Position numbers and translations under genes: made by a program. A stretch of 6,109 bases of DNA, from positions 1 to 6,109 of the forward strand of contig CACZQE010000220.1 of the NCBI GenBank assembly GCA_902783205.1, written 5' to 3'. This DNA is from an uncultured Lachnospiraceae bacterium. Its GTDB lineage: Bacteria; Bacillota_A; Clostridia; Lachnospirales; Lachnospiraceae. The notes beneath the pieces were generated by a model that saw only the letters and a list, made by a program, of their open reading frames with translations, was not told the origin of the DNA and ran no database searches. This document shows positions 1 to 5,466 of the stretch, in pieces. Within the stretch, counting starts at the first letter, position 1; each line of letters begins with the position of its first letter.

Positions 1-23
1 ATGCGTTCGACTTTTTTATCCAT
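1..23 (-). CDS. Start of an unidentified downstream gene (5' end only)
   Basis: Only the first seven codons and part of the eighth lie inside the window, reading MDKKVER. The start is supported by a good ribosome binding site (GGAGGGA on the minus strand, 28-34) four bases before the ATG. It begins 51 bases after the stop of the OB-fold lipoprotein gene with no clear terminator between them, so it may be co-transcribed with it. The function cannot be judged from this fragment. Confidence 0.6.
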
Positions 24-45
24 GGTATCCCTCCGTTTATACTGT

Positions 46-59
46 CCTGCTTTCGCAGG
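46..59 (-). other. Short GNRA-loop hairpin between two genes
   Basis: On the minus strand CCTGC and GCAGG pair as a 5-base stem around a GAAA tetraloop, in the 51-base gap before the gene starting at 23. No T tract follows, so it is not a convincing terminator. It could be an mRNA processing or stability element, or chance. Confidence 0.35.
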
Positions 60-74
60 GAGCATTCTCAGCTA

Positions 75-896
75 TTATTTCGCGCTGATTTCAACCTTGA
101 AGTCTTTAAACTCGATTTCATAATCATCGCAGTAGTTGTCAGGCATAACAAATGTGAAGTCCTTTTCCTGGTCGATTGCCGGGAATACAATGATGCCGTT
201 GCTTGTAGCTCCGGGCTGCACGTCACTATCAAGTTCCGGATACTGCCCGTCATAAGCTGAAGAAGATGTCTCATCCGGTGAAATCTGCTTTCCGTCCTGG
301 ATGATCTTCGTACTGTATACCCCTGCGGAAACAGTATCATCGCGGTCATTTTTCAGTGTCACAAACACTCTTGTTTCCTTTTCCGCGTACTCTACTTTGT
401 CAACAGTCATTGAGAAATCATGCTGTTCAGCTTTGGCTGCCGGCTCAATAGACTTAATTGTAGGAACCATCACATCGACATATGTGGATTTCTCAACAGT
501 TGCATCTTTGATCAGAGGAAGGGTCACAGTCCCTCCCATGAGGTTTTCTCCCTCAAAGGTTCCGTCAATCTTTCCGTCTACAAATACATAGTCATTCTCA
601 CTAAAGCTTTCGCCGGAATTCGTATACACAAGATAACTGTTCTCTGCATTTACCGGGTCATACCAGATCTGCAGGGCGGTCAGGTCACCATCCTTCTCCG
701 GTGTCGTAAAGACCTGTCCTTTAAGCTTTACATACTTGCCTTTAAAGTCATCCGGGTGGGAGAACAGATCTCCTATCTGAGACTCCTCCAGATACACTTT
801 TTCTTCAGTGGCTGCCTCCCCGCCGCCGGAACTTCCACATGCCGCCAGCAGGCTGATACACATACAGCACAGTAAAACCATCATCCATTTCTTCAT
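75..896 (-). CDS. Lipoprotein with predicted OB-fold (tRNA_anti-like) and Ig-like C-terminal domain
   Basis: This 273-residue protein has a classic lipoprotein signal peptide: MKKW, a hydrophobic stretch to residue 19 and the lipobox LAAC with Cys20 as lipidation site. It is therefore expected on the outer face of the membrane. After a Gly/Ser linker, residues about 38-135 resemble the OB-fold called tRNA_anti-like in lipoproteins (FKGKYVKLKGQVF, then YLVYTNSGESFSENDYVFVDGKIDG). Residues about 150-270 are beta-rich and resemble the Ig-like DUF4352/FxLYD folds of Firmicute lipoproteins (DFSMTVDKVEY, TRVFVTLKND, FKVEISAK). No catalytic residues are visible, so a binding or structural role is inferred. 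The ATG is preceded by AAGGAGG (906-912) at nine bases. The domain names rest on pattern recognition alone. The gene is probably expressed from its own promoter in the 160-base gap upstream. Confidence 0.85.
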   Translation of the reverse strand: MKKWMMVLLCCMCISLLAACGSSGGGEAATEEKVYLEESQIGDLFSHPDDFKGKYVKLKGQVFTTPEKDGDLTALQIWYDPVNAENSYLVYTNSGESFSENDYVFVDGKIDGTFEGENLMGGTVTLPLIKDATVEKSTYVDVMVPTIKSIEPAAKAEQHDFSMTVDKVEYAEKETRVFVTLKNDRDDTVSAGVYSTKIIQDGKQISPDETSSSAYDGQYPELDSDVQPGATSNGIIVFPAIDQEKDFTFVMPDNYCDDYEIEFKDFKVEISAK

Positions 897-980
897 AATG
901 CGTCTCCTCCTTAGTATAAAAACATTTGCATTGTTATTGAGTTCTTCATTATGTATTCAGGTCTGCAGCCTGAGCATTTT

Positions 981-986
981 ATTATA
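981..986 (-). promoter_or_regulatory. Possible -10 box for the OB-fold lipoprotein gene
   Basis: The minus strand carries a perfect TATAAT 84 bases upstream of the lipoprotein ATG. I see no good -35 box at 16-18 bases; the best match, TGGACA (1009-1014), is 22 bases away, which is too far for a standard sigma-A promoter. A direct repeat of ACCTGT (995-1000 and 1006-1011 on the plus strand) lies where an activator or repressor could bind. The promoter is tentative. Confidence 0.4.
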
Positions 987-994
987 CAAAACCC

Positions 995-1011
995 ACCTGT
1001 ACAGAACCTGT
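995..1011. repeat. ACCTGT direct repeat, 11-base period, possible regulator site
   Basis: On the plus strand ACCTGT occurs at 995-1000 and again at 1006-1011, about one helical turn apart. The first copy overlaps the 8-base palindrome CTGTACAG (997-1004). The position just upstream of a TATAAT box would fit a regulator site for the lipoprotein gene. The elements are short and may be chance. Confidence 0.25.
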
Positions 1012-1056
1012 CCATCTGACCAATTAATCTGCCCTTTTGGACATTTCATGTCATTT

Positions 1057-1374
1057 TTACTTCTCCTCTTCCTGAGGGCATTCCTCACTTATATAGCAGA
1101 GCACACCCTTGGGAAGCACATAGAGGACTGTCCCCTCCGCTGTATCGCCGATCTTGTCATAAAGACGTCCTGCGCTGTAGCTCTCTCCCTCTACTGTACG
1201 GGGGCTGTTGGCTACATATCCGACCTGGCCAAGACCTTCAAGTTCAACCTTGATTGCTTCCCGGTCAAATTCATTGTCCGGCTCCTTGATCAGCTTTACC
1301 TTCATCTTCGGCTCAAAGAATTCGCTGCCGTACCTGTAATTTGTTCCCGTGATTGTAAAAAATATCTTTTTCAT
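1057..1374 (-). CDS. Small stand-alone HIRAN-domain protein
   Basis: The 105-residue protein is almost entirely one HIRAN-like domain. It starts MKKIFFTITGTNYRYG, has the conserved stretch EPDNEFDREAIKVELEGLG (31-49), and then QVGYVANS (50-57), matching the family pattern of a Pro-Asn/Asp-Asp-Ala-Ile-Val block followed by Gly-Tyr-Val. HIRAN domains are known from the HLTF/Rad5 helicases, where the human one binds the 3' end of single-stranded DNA; bacterial versions often stand alone with unknown roles. There is no signal peptide, so it is cytoplasmic. The tail QEEEK is acidic. AAGGGG lies eight bases before the ATG. The gene has its own 5' region after a strong terminator, so it is probably transcribed alone. 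DNA binding is only an inference here. Confidence 0.85.
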   Translation of the reverse strand: MKKIFFTITGTNYRYGSEFFEPKMKVKLIKEPDNEFDREAIKVELEGLGQVGYVANSPRTVEGESYSAGRLYDKIGDTAEGTVLYVLPKGVLCYISEECPQEEEK

Positions 1375-1404
1375 TTATCTTTCCCCTTTCTTTGTGAGAT
1401 GATT

Positions 1405-1414
1405 TTTTCGAAAA
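1405..1414. repeat. Perfect 10-base palindrome before the HIRAN gene
   Basis: TTTTCGAAAA is its own reverse complement and lies 30 bases upstream of the HIRAN start codon, next to the right-hand arm (in the direction of transcription) of the larger inverted repeat. It may be an operator, but AT-rich palindromes of this size also arise by chance. Confidence 0.3.
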
Positions 1415-1415
1415 C

Positions 1416-1453
1416 CGGAAGTTAATATCGCATTTTACCTCATTTAACTTCCG
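1416..1453. repeat. 10-base perfect inverted repeat in the HIRAN upstream region
   Basis: CGGAAGTTAA (1416-1425) and TTAACTTCCG (1444-1453) are exact reverse complements separated by 18 bases. The element ends 42 bases before the HIRAN start codon. In RNA it would form a 10-pair stem with a large loop, followed by only four U residues, so it is a poor terminator. The loop holds TAAAAT on the minus strand, a possible -10 sequence, so an operator flanking a promoter is the other reading. No matching -35 box is obvious. Confidence 0.55.
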
Positions 1454-1474
1454 CCTTGTAGCTCCTATGATAAT

Positions 1475-1486
1475 GACCGGCCAGTC
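1475..1486. repeat. Imperfect 12-base palindrome
   Basis: GACCGGCCAGTC reads as its own reverse complement except at one symmetric pair of positions. It lies in the 231-base gap between the WG-lipoprotein terminator and the HIRAN gene. A regulator site is possible; nothing else supports it. Confidence 0.25.
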
Positions 1487-1542
1487 CCATATTCTACCCT
1501 GACAAAGGGAACATCTGTTTCGCGGGACCCGGAAAAAAGGGC

Positions 1543-1578
1543 AAAAAAAATCCCGGAGTACATTTCTGTACTCCGGGA
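1543..1578 (-). terminator. Strong rho-independent terminator of the WG-repeat lipoprotein gene
   Basis: A 12-base perfect stem (TCCCGGAGTACA at 1551-1562 with its complement at 1567-1578) closes a four-base loop and is followed on the minus strand by eight T residues (1543-1550). It begins 27 bases after the lipoprotein stop codon. This is as strong as intrinsic terminators get and separates that gene from the HIRAN gene. Confidence 0.95.
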
Positions 1579-1605
1579 CGTTTTCTCAGTTTTTCCTTTT
1601 GCAGT

Positions 1606-3156
1606 CTAATTCTCTCCTTTTACAGTCACATTTACAATAGCCTTTTCAGCATCCAAGGAAATGTATGCCTGATTATCATCGACCATTTTGCCGATGATAA
1701 ATCCGCCGGAGAAAATGATTTCTTCTTCTTTATGAGCCGAATCCAGGTAGGCGTCTCTGAATTTATATCCTCTTGCATCTTCTCCCACACCGGATATATC
1801 ATCCGCTCCAATATCCAGGATCTGGCCGGTGGGGGATATGACAAATTCACCTTCGTAGTAATCATTGTTTTCCTCACTGTGAACCAGAAGGTATCCTCTT
1901 CCCAGATTCTGTATGATGTTGCCCTGCATGAAATCATACTGTTTCTTCCCTTCCTTGTCCACCAACGTGAAATAGAATTCTCCATCCGCTCCATTCATAA
2001 ATATACCTGCATAACCGTCTTTAAAGTTGGTGATGTGCGGGTAGGATGCTTTCTCGGGGATCTCTGCCGGTTTGTTGAGAGCCTTCCCTTCAAAATCATA
2101 GACGCAGATATCATTTCCGGGAACCTGTCCGTCCTGATAAGGCGTACTACTCTCATCTATATTATCCTTTTCAAGCGGGAAGTCCCGGATCTCGCCTTCG
2201 CTGACCCTGTCGGACTGGTCAGCCTTTTCCCTGTAGGCTGCCAATGCCTTATCCCAGTTCTCCTGGTTCTCCAGTACATCAAGGTTTGTCAGGCATAGAC
2301 CGTGATCGCCATGAAAAATAATCTTCCCGTCACTGACGGTGCTGACCATAGGCTCGCAATCAACGTACTGACCGGTCTTGCTGTTATAGATCCCGTTTTT
2401 GTACAGTCCGGAATCATTATAAAGTTGAAAGATCCCCTGGCCCAGACAGTCGGCATTTTTTTTGCCTGCGTTCGCGGCAGCCGGATCTTTCAGTTTCTTC
2501 CCGTTTTTGTCTATGACATAGATGTAGGTCTGGTCTTCTTCCACATTTTCCACATGCTCGCGGACCAGGAACTCCCCGTCCTGATAGCCCAGCATCCGGT
2601 ATTCTCTCTCATCATCAGTTACAAATCTGGAGAGTTCATTTCCCTCCTTGTCAATGATGATGAATCCGTATCCGTTAAAGTCGATATATGTAATACCGTC
2701 CCGGAAAGGCATAAATGTGTATGCCATGCTTCTGGTATGCGTTCCTTCTGATTCTTTATGAAAAAAGTCCTTGGCGATGGATATGTTGCTGATTGAATAG
2801 ATTGCATTCCCGTCAGTATCGATGATGCCTAAGTGGTAATCGTCTTCCTGGTCCCACTCGGCCCAGGCACGGCCTTCAGAGAAGGGATGGGCAATCTCTA
2901 TTTTGTATGTTCTTTCTTCGGATTGATCGGAATAAGAGTCTTCCTCCTCTTCCTCATAATCCTCTTCTGCATAGTCTTCATCTCCTGTATCCTCATCCGC
3001 CTCATCATAGCCGGAATTGTAGTCCTGCCCTTCCTGCCCGCCGGCTCCGGGTCCGAAATTACCGCCGCCGGATGATCCGCAGGATGTAAGGACGACCACC
3101 AGGCAGATCATGATACTTAAAATAATCAGTCTCCTGTATATGCTTTTTATCCGCAC
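1606..3156 (-). CDS. Large lipoprotein with acidic linker and WG-like repeats
   Basis: From the GTG start the protein is 516 residues: a basic N-terminus (MRIKSIYRR), a hydrophobic core and the lipobox LTSC with Cys26, so it is a membrane-anchored surface lipoprotein. A Gly-rich stretch follows, then a very acidic low-complexity segment (about 52-81, mostly Glu/Asp with Tyr). The rest carries degenerate WG-like repeats, each ending in a Val/Ile-Asp-x-x-Gly turn: about 88-121 (HLGIIDTDGNAI), 147-176 (GFIIIDKEGNEL), 188-224 (YVIDKNGKKL), 376-406 (FTLVDKEGKKQYDF) and 417-451 (FVISPTGQIL). Such repeats suggest a beta-propeller-like fold, with no known enzymatic role. An upstream in-frame ATG at 3213 would add 19 residues, but it lies inside the hairpin of the previous gene and has no ribosome binding site; GTG 3156 has AAAGGAGG (3162-3169) five bases upstream and gives a normal signal peptide. 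Confidence 0.85.
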   Translation of the reverse strand: MRIKSIYRRLIILSIMICLVVVLTSCGSSGGGNFGPGAGGQEGQDYNSGYDEADEDTGDEDYAEEDYEEEEEDSYSDQSEERTYKIEIAHPFSEGRAWAEWDQEDDYHLGIIDTDGNAIYSISNISIAKDFFHKESEGTHTRSMAYTFMPFRDGITYIDFNGYGFIIIDKEGNELSRFVTDDEREYRMLGYQDGEFLVREHVENVEEDQTYIYVIDKNGKKLKDPAAANAGKKNADCLGQGIFQLYNDSGLYKNGIYNSKTGQYVDCEPMVSTVSDGKIIFHGDHGLCLTNLDVLENQENWDKALAAYREKADQSDRVSEGEIRDFPLEKDNIDESSTPYQDGQVPGNDICVYDFEGKALNKPAEIPEKASYPHITNFKDGYAGIFMNGADGEFYFTLVDKEGKKQYDFMQGNIIQNLGRGYLLVHSEENNDYYEGEFVISPTGQILDIGADDISGVGEDARGYKFRDAYLDSAHKEEEIIFSGGFIIGKMVDDNQAYISLDAEKAIVNVTVKGEN

Positions 3157-3161
3157 ATCTG

Positions 3162-3169
3162 CCTCCTTT
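3162..3169 (-). promoter_or_regulatory. Ribosome binding site that fixes the GTG start of the WG lipoprotein
   Basis: The minus strand reads AAAGGAGG, an almost perfect Shine-Dalgarno sequence, five bases before GTG 3156. ATG TGC one base earlier is out of frame with the lipoprotein. This site decides the start against the longer frame from 3213. Confidence 0.8.
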
Positions 3170-3170
3170 A

Positions 3171-3193
3171 TGCCAAGGCGCTGGCGCCTGGCA
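3171..3193 (-). other. Leader hairpin directly before the WG-lipoprotein ribosome binding site
   Basis: On the plus strand TGCCA-A-GGCG (3171-3180) pairs with CGCCTGGCA (3185-3193) around a CTGG loop, leaving one bulged A. The stem of nine pairs, mostly GC, ends one base before the Shine-Dalgarno sequence in the transcript. It is not followed by a T tract. It could influence translation or RNA stability. Confidence 0.5.
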
Positions 3194-3194
3194 A

Positions 3195-3240
3195 TTACAG
3201 AACAAAGCCCCATCCGGATCCGGGATCATGATGGGGCTTT
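3195..3240 (-). terminator. Terminator after the cupin gene, weak T tract
   Basis: AAAGCCCCATC (3204-3214) and GATGGGGCTTT (3230-3240) form an 11-pair stem with a 15-base loop, 20 bases after the cupin stop. On the minus strand the stem runs into TTTGTTCTGT, an interrupted T tract, so some read-through into the WG-lipoprotein gene is possible. The plus-strand side has five T residues but no plus-strand gene ends here. Confidence 0.75.
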
Positions 3241-3260
3241 TTGCTCCTCATAAGAATTAA

Positions 3261-3605
3261 CTAGTCATTATAAATCAGTGCCATAAAAACAAGGGGTTCC
3301 GAATCGGAAGCATTGTCAAGGGAATGCCACTCTCCGGGGAGGATCGTGCAGACATCTCCGGGGAATACATTTGTCTTGCTGCCGTCGTTGTCTGTAAAGA
3401 TTCCTTCTCCTTCCAGGATAAAGTAGGGTTCTGTCTCGCCCACATGCTGGTGCCAGCCTACATTTGAGCCGGGCGGCAGCACGATCTTGGCATACATTCT
3501 TCCGTGTCCGTAAAGATCTTCTTTTGGTACGATATGATGCACCTCAGCCGGTCCTTTTCCGTGTCCCAGGCCCTCTCTGATCTGAAGAATCGGTTTTCTT
3601 ACCAT
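3261..3605 (-). CDS. Small single-domain cupin protein
   Basis: This 114-residue protein is one cupin barrel. Cupin motif 1 is complete: Gly46, five residues, His52-Gln-His54, Glu59 and Gly66, giving the two His and one Glu that bind a metal. Motif 2 is recognisable as GDVCTILPGEWHSLDN (83-98), with the third metal ligand His94. The protein is cytoplasmic. Members of this family include isomerases, dioxygenases and sugar-binding proteins, and the substrate cannot be told from sequence. An upstream ATG at 3614 would add three residues but directly touches the ribosome binding site AAAGGAG (3615-3621); ATG 3605, nine bases from it, is the better start. It follows the HAD gene by 50 bases and is probably the last gene of the operon that begins at or before the CHR pair. 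Confidence 0.88.
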   Translation of the reverse strand: MVRKPILQIREGLGHGKGPAEVHHIVPKEDLYGHGRMYAKIVLPPGSNVGWHQHVGETEPYFILEGEGIFTDNDGSKTNVFPGDVCTILPGEWHSLDNASDSEPLVFMALIYND

Positions 3606-3614
3606 ATCTTGCAT

Positions 3615-3634
3615 CTCCTTTCTTTTACAAAAGA
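3615..3634 (-). promoter_or_regulatory. Cupin ribosome binding site with adjoining palindrome
   Basis: AAAGGAG (minus strand, 3615-3621) sets the cupin start. It touches the 14-base palindrome TCTTTTACAAAAGA (3621-3634; six-base arms around AC). This is either an AT-rich coincidence or an operator or small RNA hairpin in the 50-base gap after the HAD gene. Confidence 0.45.
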
Positions 3635-3655
3635 TTATTCACGCTTTACAGCTGA

Positions 3656-4276
3656 TTATTTATTATCTCCAAGCATTTGCTCCAGCTCTTCCCTGGCCTC
3701 TTCATAACCGGTGAAATGAATGGCGTTGAGCCCAAATGCTTTTGCTGCCTTTATGTTGTCCTTATTATCATCTATAAATACGCATTCCCCGGGGTCCAGC
3801 CCGTACTTGTCGCACAGGAGGCGGAAAATCTCCGGGTCCGGTTTGATCACTTTTACATGGCAGGAGAAGATTCCGCCGTCCATGTAGGGAAGAAAATCCA
3901 GAACTTCCCGCCTGGCATCCATGATGAATTCCGAGTAGTTGGACAGGTAGAGAACCTGATAGCCTCTTTCCTTAAGCTCCCTGATCCAGGCTATGGCATA
4001 GTCCTTCCGGTCCATGCAGTCCCTGACGTTAGCCAGGGTTTTCCGGATCTCTTCCTCGTATTCCGGCCGGGCCTGGATCATCCTGGAAAAGACCTCTTCC
4101 GAATCCATGCCCAGGTCCAGCTGGTTCCAGTAACCGGTTCCCCAGAGGGCGCCGATGACCTGCCCGATTACCTCGTCATCCCCCAGAAGTCCCTTGATGT
4201 AGGGCATGAAATTAAAGGTCATCAGGACATTTCCTATATCGAATATGACTGTTTTGATTTCCTTCTTTTCTTTCAT
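3656..4276 (-). CDS. HAD-superfamily phosphatase, YihX-like
   Basis: The 206-residue protein carries all four HAD motifs: motif I VIFDIGNV with nucleophile Asp13, motif II LYLSNYS with Ser112, motif III Lys145 in VIKPDPEIF, and motif IV VFIDDNKDNI with Asp169/Asp170. The Gly in place of the second motif I Asp, and the IDDNxxNI form of motif IV, match the group that contains E. coli YihX, a glucose-1-phosphate phosphatase. Residues about 20-100 form the helical cap. A sugar- or other small phosphate ester is a reasonable substrate guess, nothing more. A GTG at 4315 that overlaps the CHR stop would add 13 residues, but has no ribosome binding site; ATG 4276 has GGAAGG four bases upstream. It lies 35 bases after the CHR pair and is probably co-transcribed with it. 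Confidence 0.88.
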   Translation of the reverse strand: MKEKKEIKTVIFDIGNVLMTFNFMPYIKGLLGDDEVIGQVIGALWGTGYWNQLDLGMDSEEVFSRMIQARPEYEEEIRKTLANVRDCMDRKDYAIAWIRELKERGYQVLYLSNYSEFIMDARREVLDFLPYMDGGIFSCHVKVIKPDPEIFRLLCDKYGLDPGECVFIDDNKDNIKAAKAFGLNAIHFTGYEEAREELEQMLGDNK

Positions 4277-4311
4277 TATACCTTCCCTTCTTCTGCCTGC
4301 ATAGCATTTCC

Positions 4312-4866
4312 TCACAGATTCAGTCCGTAACCGGCCAGGATGCCCAGGAGGGCCGAAAGCCCGATCAGAAAGATGGGATGCTTTTTCCTGAAGGCCAGAA
4401 AGGAAATCAGAAGAAATATGCCTATGCTGATATATAAACCGACGGAACTGACAAAGCCATCCGGAAAGAATACGTCCTGTCCCACAGACAGGATGGCTGC
4501 CGCGATCAGGCCCACCACGGTCGGCCGCAGACCTGCCATGGCTCCGGAAACCAGCCTGCTTTCCCTGAACCGGTCATAGAACTTTGCCACCATCAGGATG
4601 ATGATAAAGGAGGGCAGGATCACGCCCAGGGTAGCGCAGGCAGCCCCTGCCGGCCCGCCGGTCACCATGCCTATGTATGTTGAGATATTGACCGCAAAGG
4701 GTCCGGGTGTGGATTCGCTGACCGCGATAAAGTTGATCAGCTCATCCATGCCAAGCCAGCCGTGGGCGATCACTTCGCTCTGGATCAGGGGCAGCATGGC
4801 ATAGCCGCCGCCAAATGTAAAAAGTCCTATTTTGAAAAATGTGATAAAAAGTACGGCCCGGATCAT
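4312..4866 (-). CDS. Half-size chromate-type transporter (CHR family), second subunit
   Basis: This 184-residue membrane protein has the CHR domain signatures FTFGGGYAMLPLIQSE (16-31) and ESTPGPFAVNISTYIG (51-66), then GLRPTVVG (112-119) and several hydrophobic segments reaching the C-terminus. Known short CHR proteins, such as the Bacillus subtilis pair, work as two different half-size proteins that together form one chromate efflux transporter with opposite topologies. The start ATG overlaps the stop of the first CHR gene as ATGA, so the two are translationally coupled and expected in equal amounts. Its ribosome binding site is weak (GGTGA), which fits coupling. The natural substrate in gut anaerobes may well be another anion; chromate is assumed from the family name only. 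Confidence 0.93.
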   Translation of the reverse strand: MIRAVLFITFFKIGLFTFGGGYAMLPLIQSEVIAHGWLGMDELINFIAVSESTPGPFAVNISTYIGMVTGGPAGAACATLGVILPSFIIILMVAKFYDRFRESRLVSGAMAGLRPTVVGLIAAAILSVGQDVFFPDGFVSSVGLYISIGIFLLISFLAFRKKHPIFLIGLSALLGILAGYGLNL

Positions 4867-5408
4867 GGCTTCACCATCCTGACCCGGCTGACGATTATGC
4901 CGCAGAGGGCAGCCGCAATGATGACCATGATGGCGTTAATGCCGAGGAAGGCTACTGCAAGGAAAGCCAGTCCCATGACTGCATAGGAGAAAATGTCCTT
5001 GCTGCACTGGCTGTACATGGACCAGAGAGCTTTCAGGATCAGGGCCAGCACGCCGGCCCGGACGCCCATGAAGGCATAGCGGACACATTTCAGCTCCTGA
5101 AATGCCTGCAGTACAAAGGATATGGCGGAAATGATAATGAAGGAAGGCAGGACCACGCCCGCCGTCGCGCAGGCAGCACCCGCCAGTCCTCCGGCCTTAT
5201 GGCCGATAAAGGTCGCCGCATTGATGGCAATGGGACCTGGTGTGGACTCTGCGATGGCGATCACGTCAAGCAGTTCCTCCCCGCTGACCCACTTTTTATT
5301 TTCCACTGTTTCCTTTTCGATCAGGGGGATCATTCCGTAGCCCCCGCCGAAAGAAAATGCGCCGATCTTGGCAAATGTTATGAATAATTCAGCATGTACC
5401 CCGTTCAT
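4863..5408 (-). CDS. Half-size chromate-type transporter (CHR family), first subunit
   Basis: This 181-residue protein carries the same CHR signatures, FSFGGGYGMIPLIEKE (18-33) and ESTPGPIAINAATFIG (54-69), followed by GLAGAACATAGVVLPSF (74-90) and further membrane segments (about 110-130 and 141-175). Together with the second subunit it should build one inner-membrane transporter. The two halves are clearly similar but diverged, as expected of a split, formerly duplicated transporter rather than a recent tandem copy. The ATG has AAGGTGA eight bases upstream. The gene lies 58 bases after the ParB-like/HAD gene without a clear terminator, so it may share its transcript. The substrate is not shown by the sequence. 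Confidence 0.93.
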   Translation of the reverse strand: MNGVHAELFITFAKIGAFSFGGGYGMIPLIEKETVENKKWVSGEELLDVIAIAESTPGPIAINAATFIGHKAGGLAGAACATAGVVLPSFIIISAISFVLQAFQELKCVRYAFMGVRAGVLALILKALWSMYSQCSKDIFSYAVMGLAFLAVAFLGINAIMVIIAAALCGIIVSRVRMVKP

Positions 5409-5466
5409 TTCTCAGTCACCTTGTTGATTCCCGCAGAGGGATGTCGGTCCCTTTACCTGTCTTATG

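Noticed and set aside
1040..1052. Terminator after the HIRAN gene (GACAT/ATGTC hairpin)
   Set aside because: The stem has only five pairs and no T tract on the minus strand; too weak to call.
808..1425. 205-codon open frame on the plus strand across the HIRAN gene and the lipoprotein promoter region
   Set aside because: It runs through the signal peptide of one gene, an intergenic region and the HIRAN domain in antisense. The hydrophobic look comes from the reverse complement.
1732..2751. Two plus-strand frames of 188 and 149 codons inside the WG lipoprotein
   Set aside because: Both are antisense to WG-like repeats with clear protein logic and have no ribosome binding site or recognisable domain.
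3204..3242. Plus-strand use of the hairpin as a terminator (TTTTT after the stem)
   Set aside because: No gene on the plus strand ends here; the symmetry of the stem explains it.
3261..3605. Cupin as a chromate-resistance protein because of the CHR neighbours
   Set aside because: Sharing an operon with CHR genes does not show this; the protein has only generic cupin motifs.
3677..4330. 217-codon open frame on the plus strand opposite the HAD gene
   Set aside because: It lies wholly antisense to a protein with all four HAD motifs, shows no recognisable domain and is a shadow of GC-biased codons.
4863..5408. Recent tandem duplication of a CHR gene
   Set aside because: The two halves differ widely outside the signatures; split CHR pairs of this kind are a known ancient arrangement.
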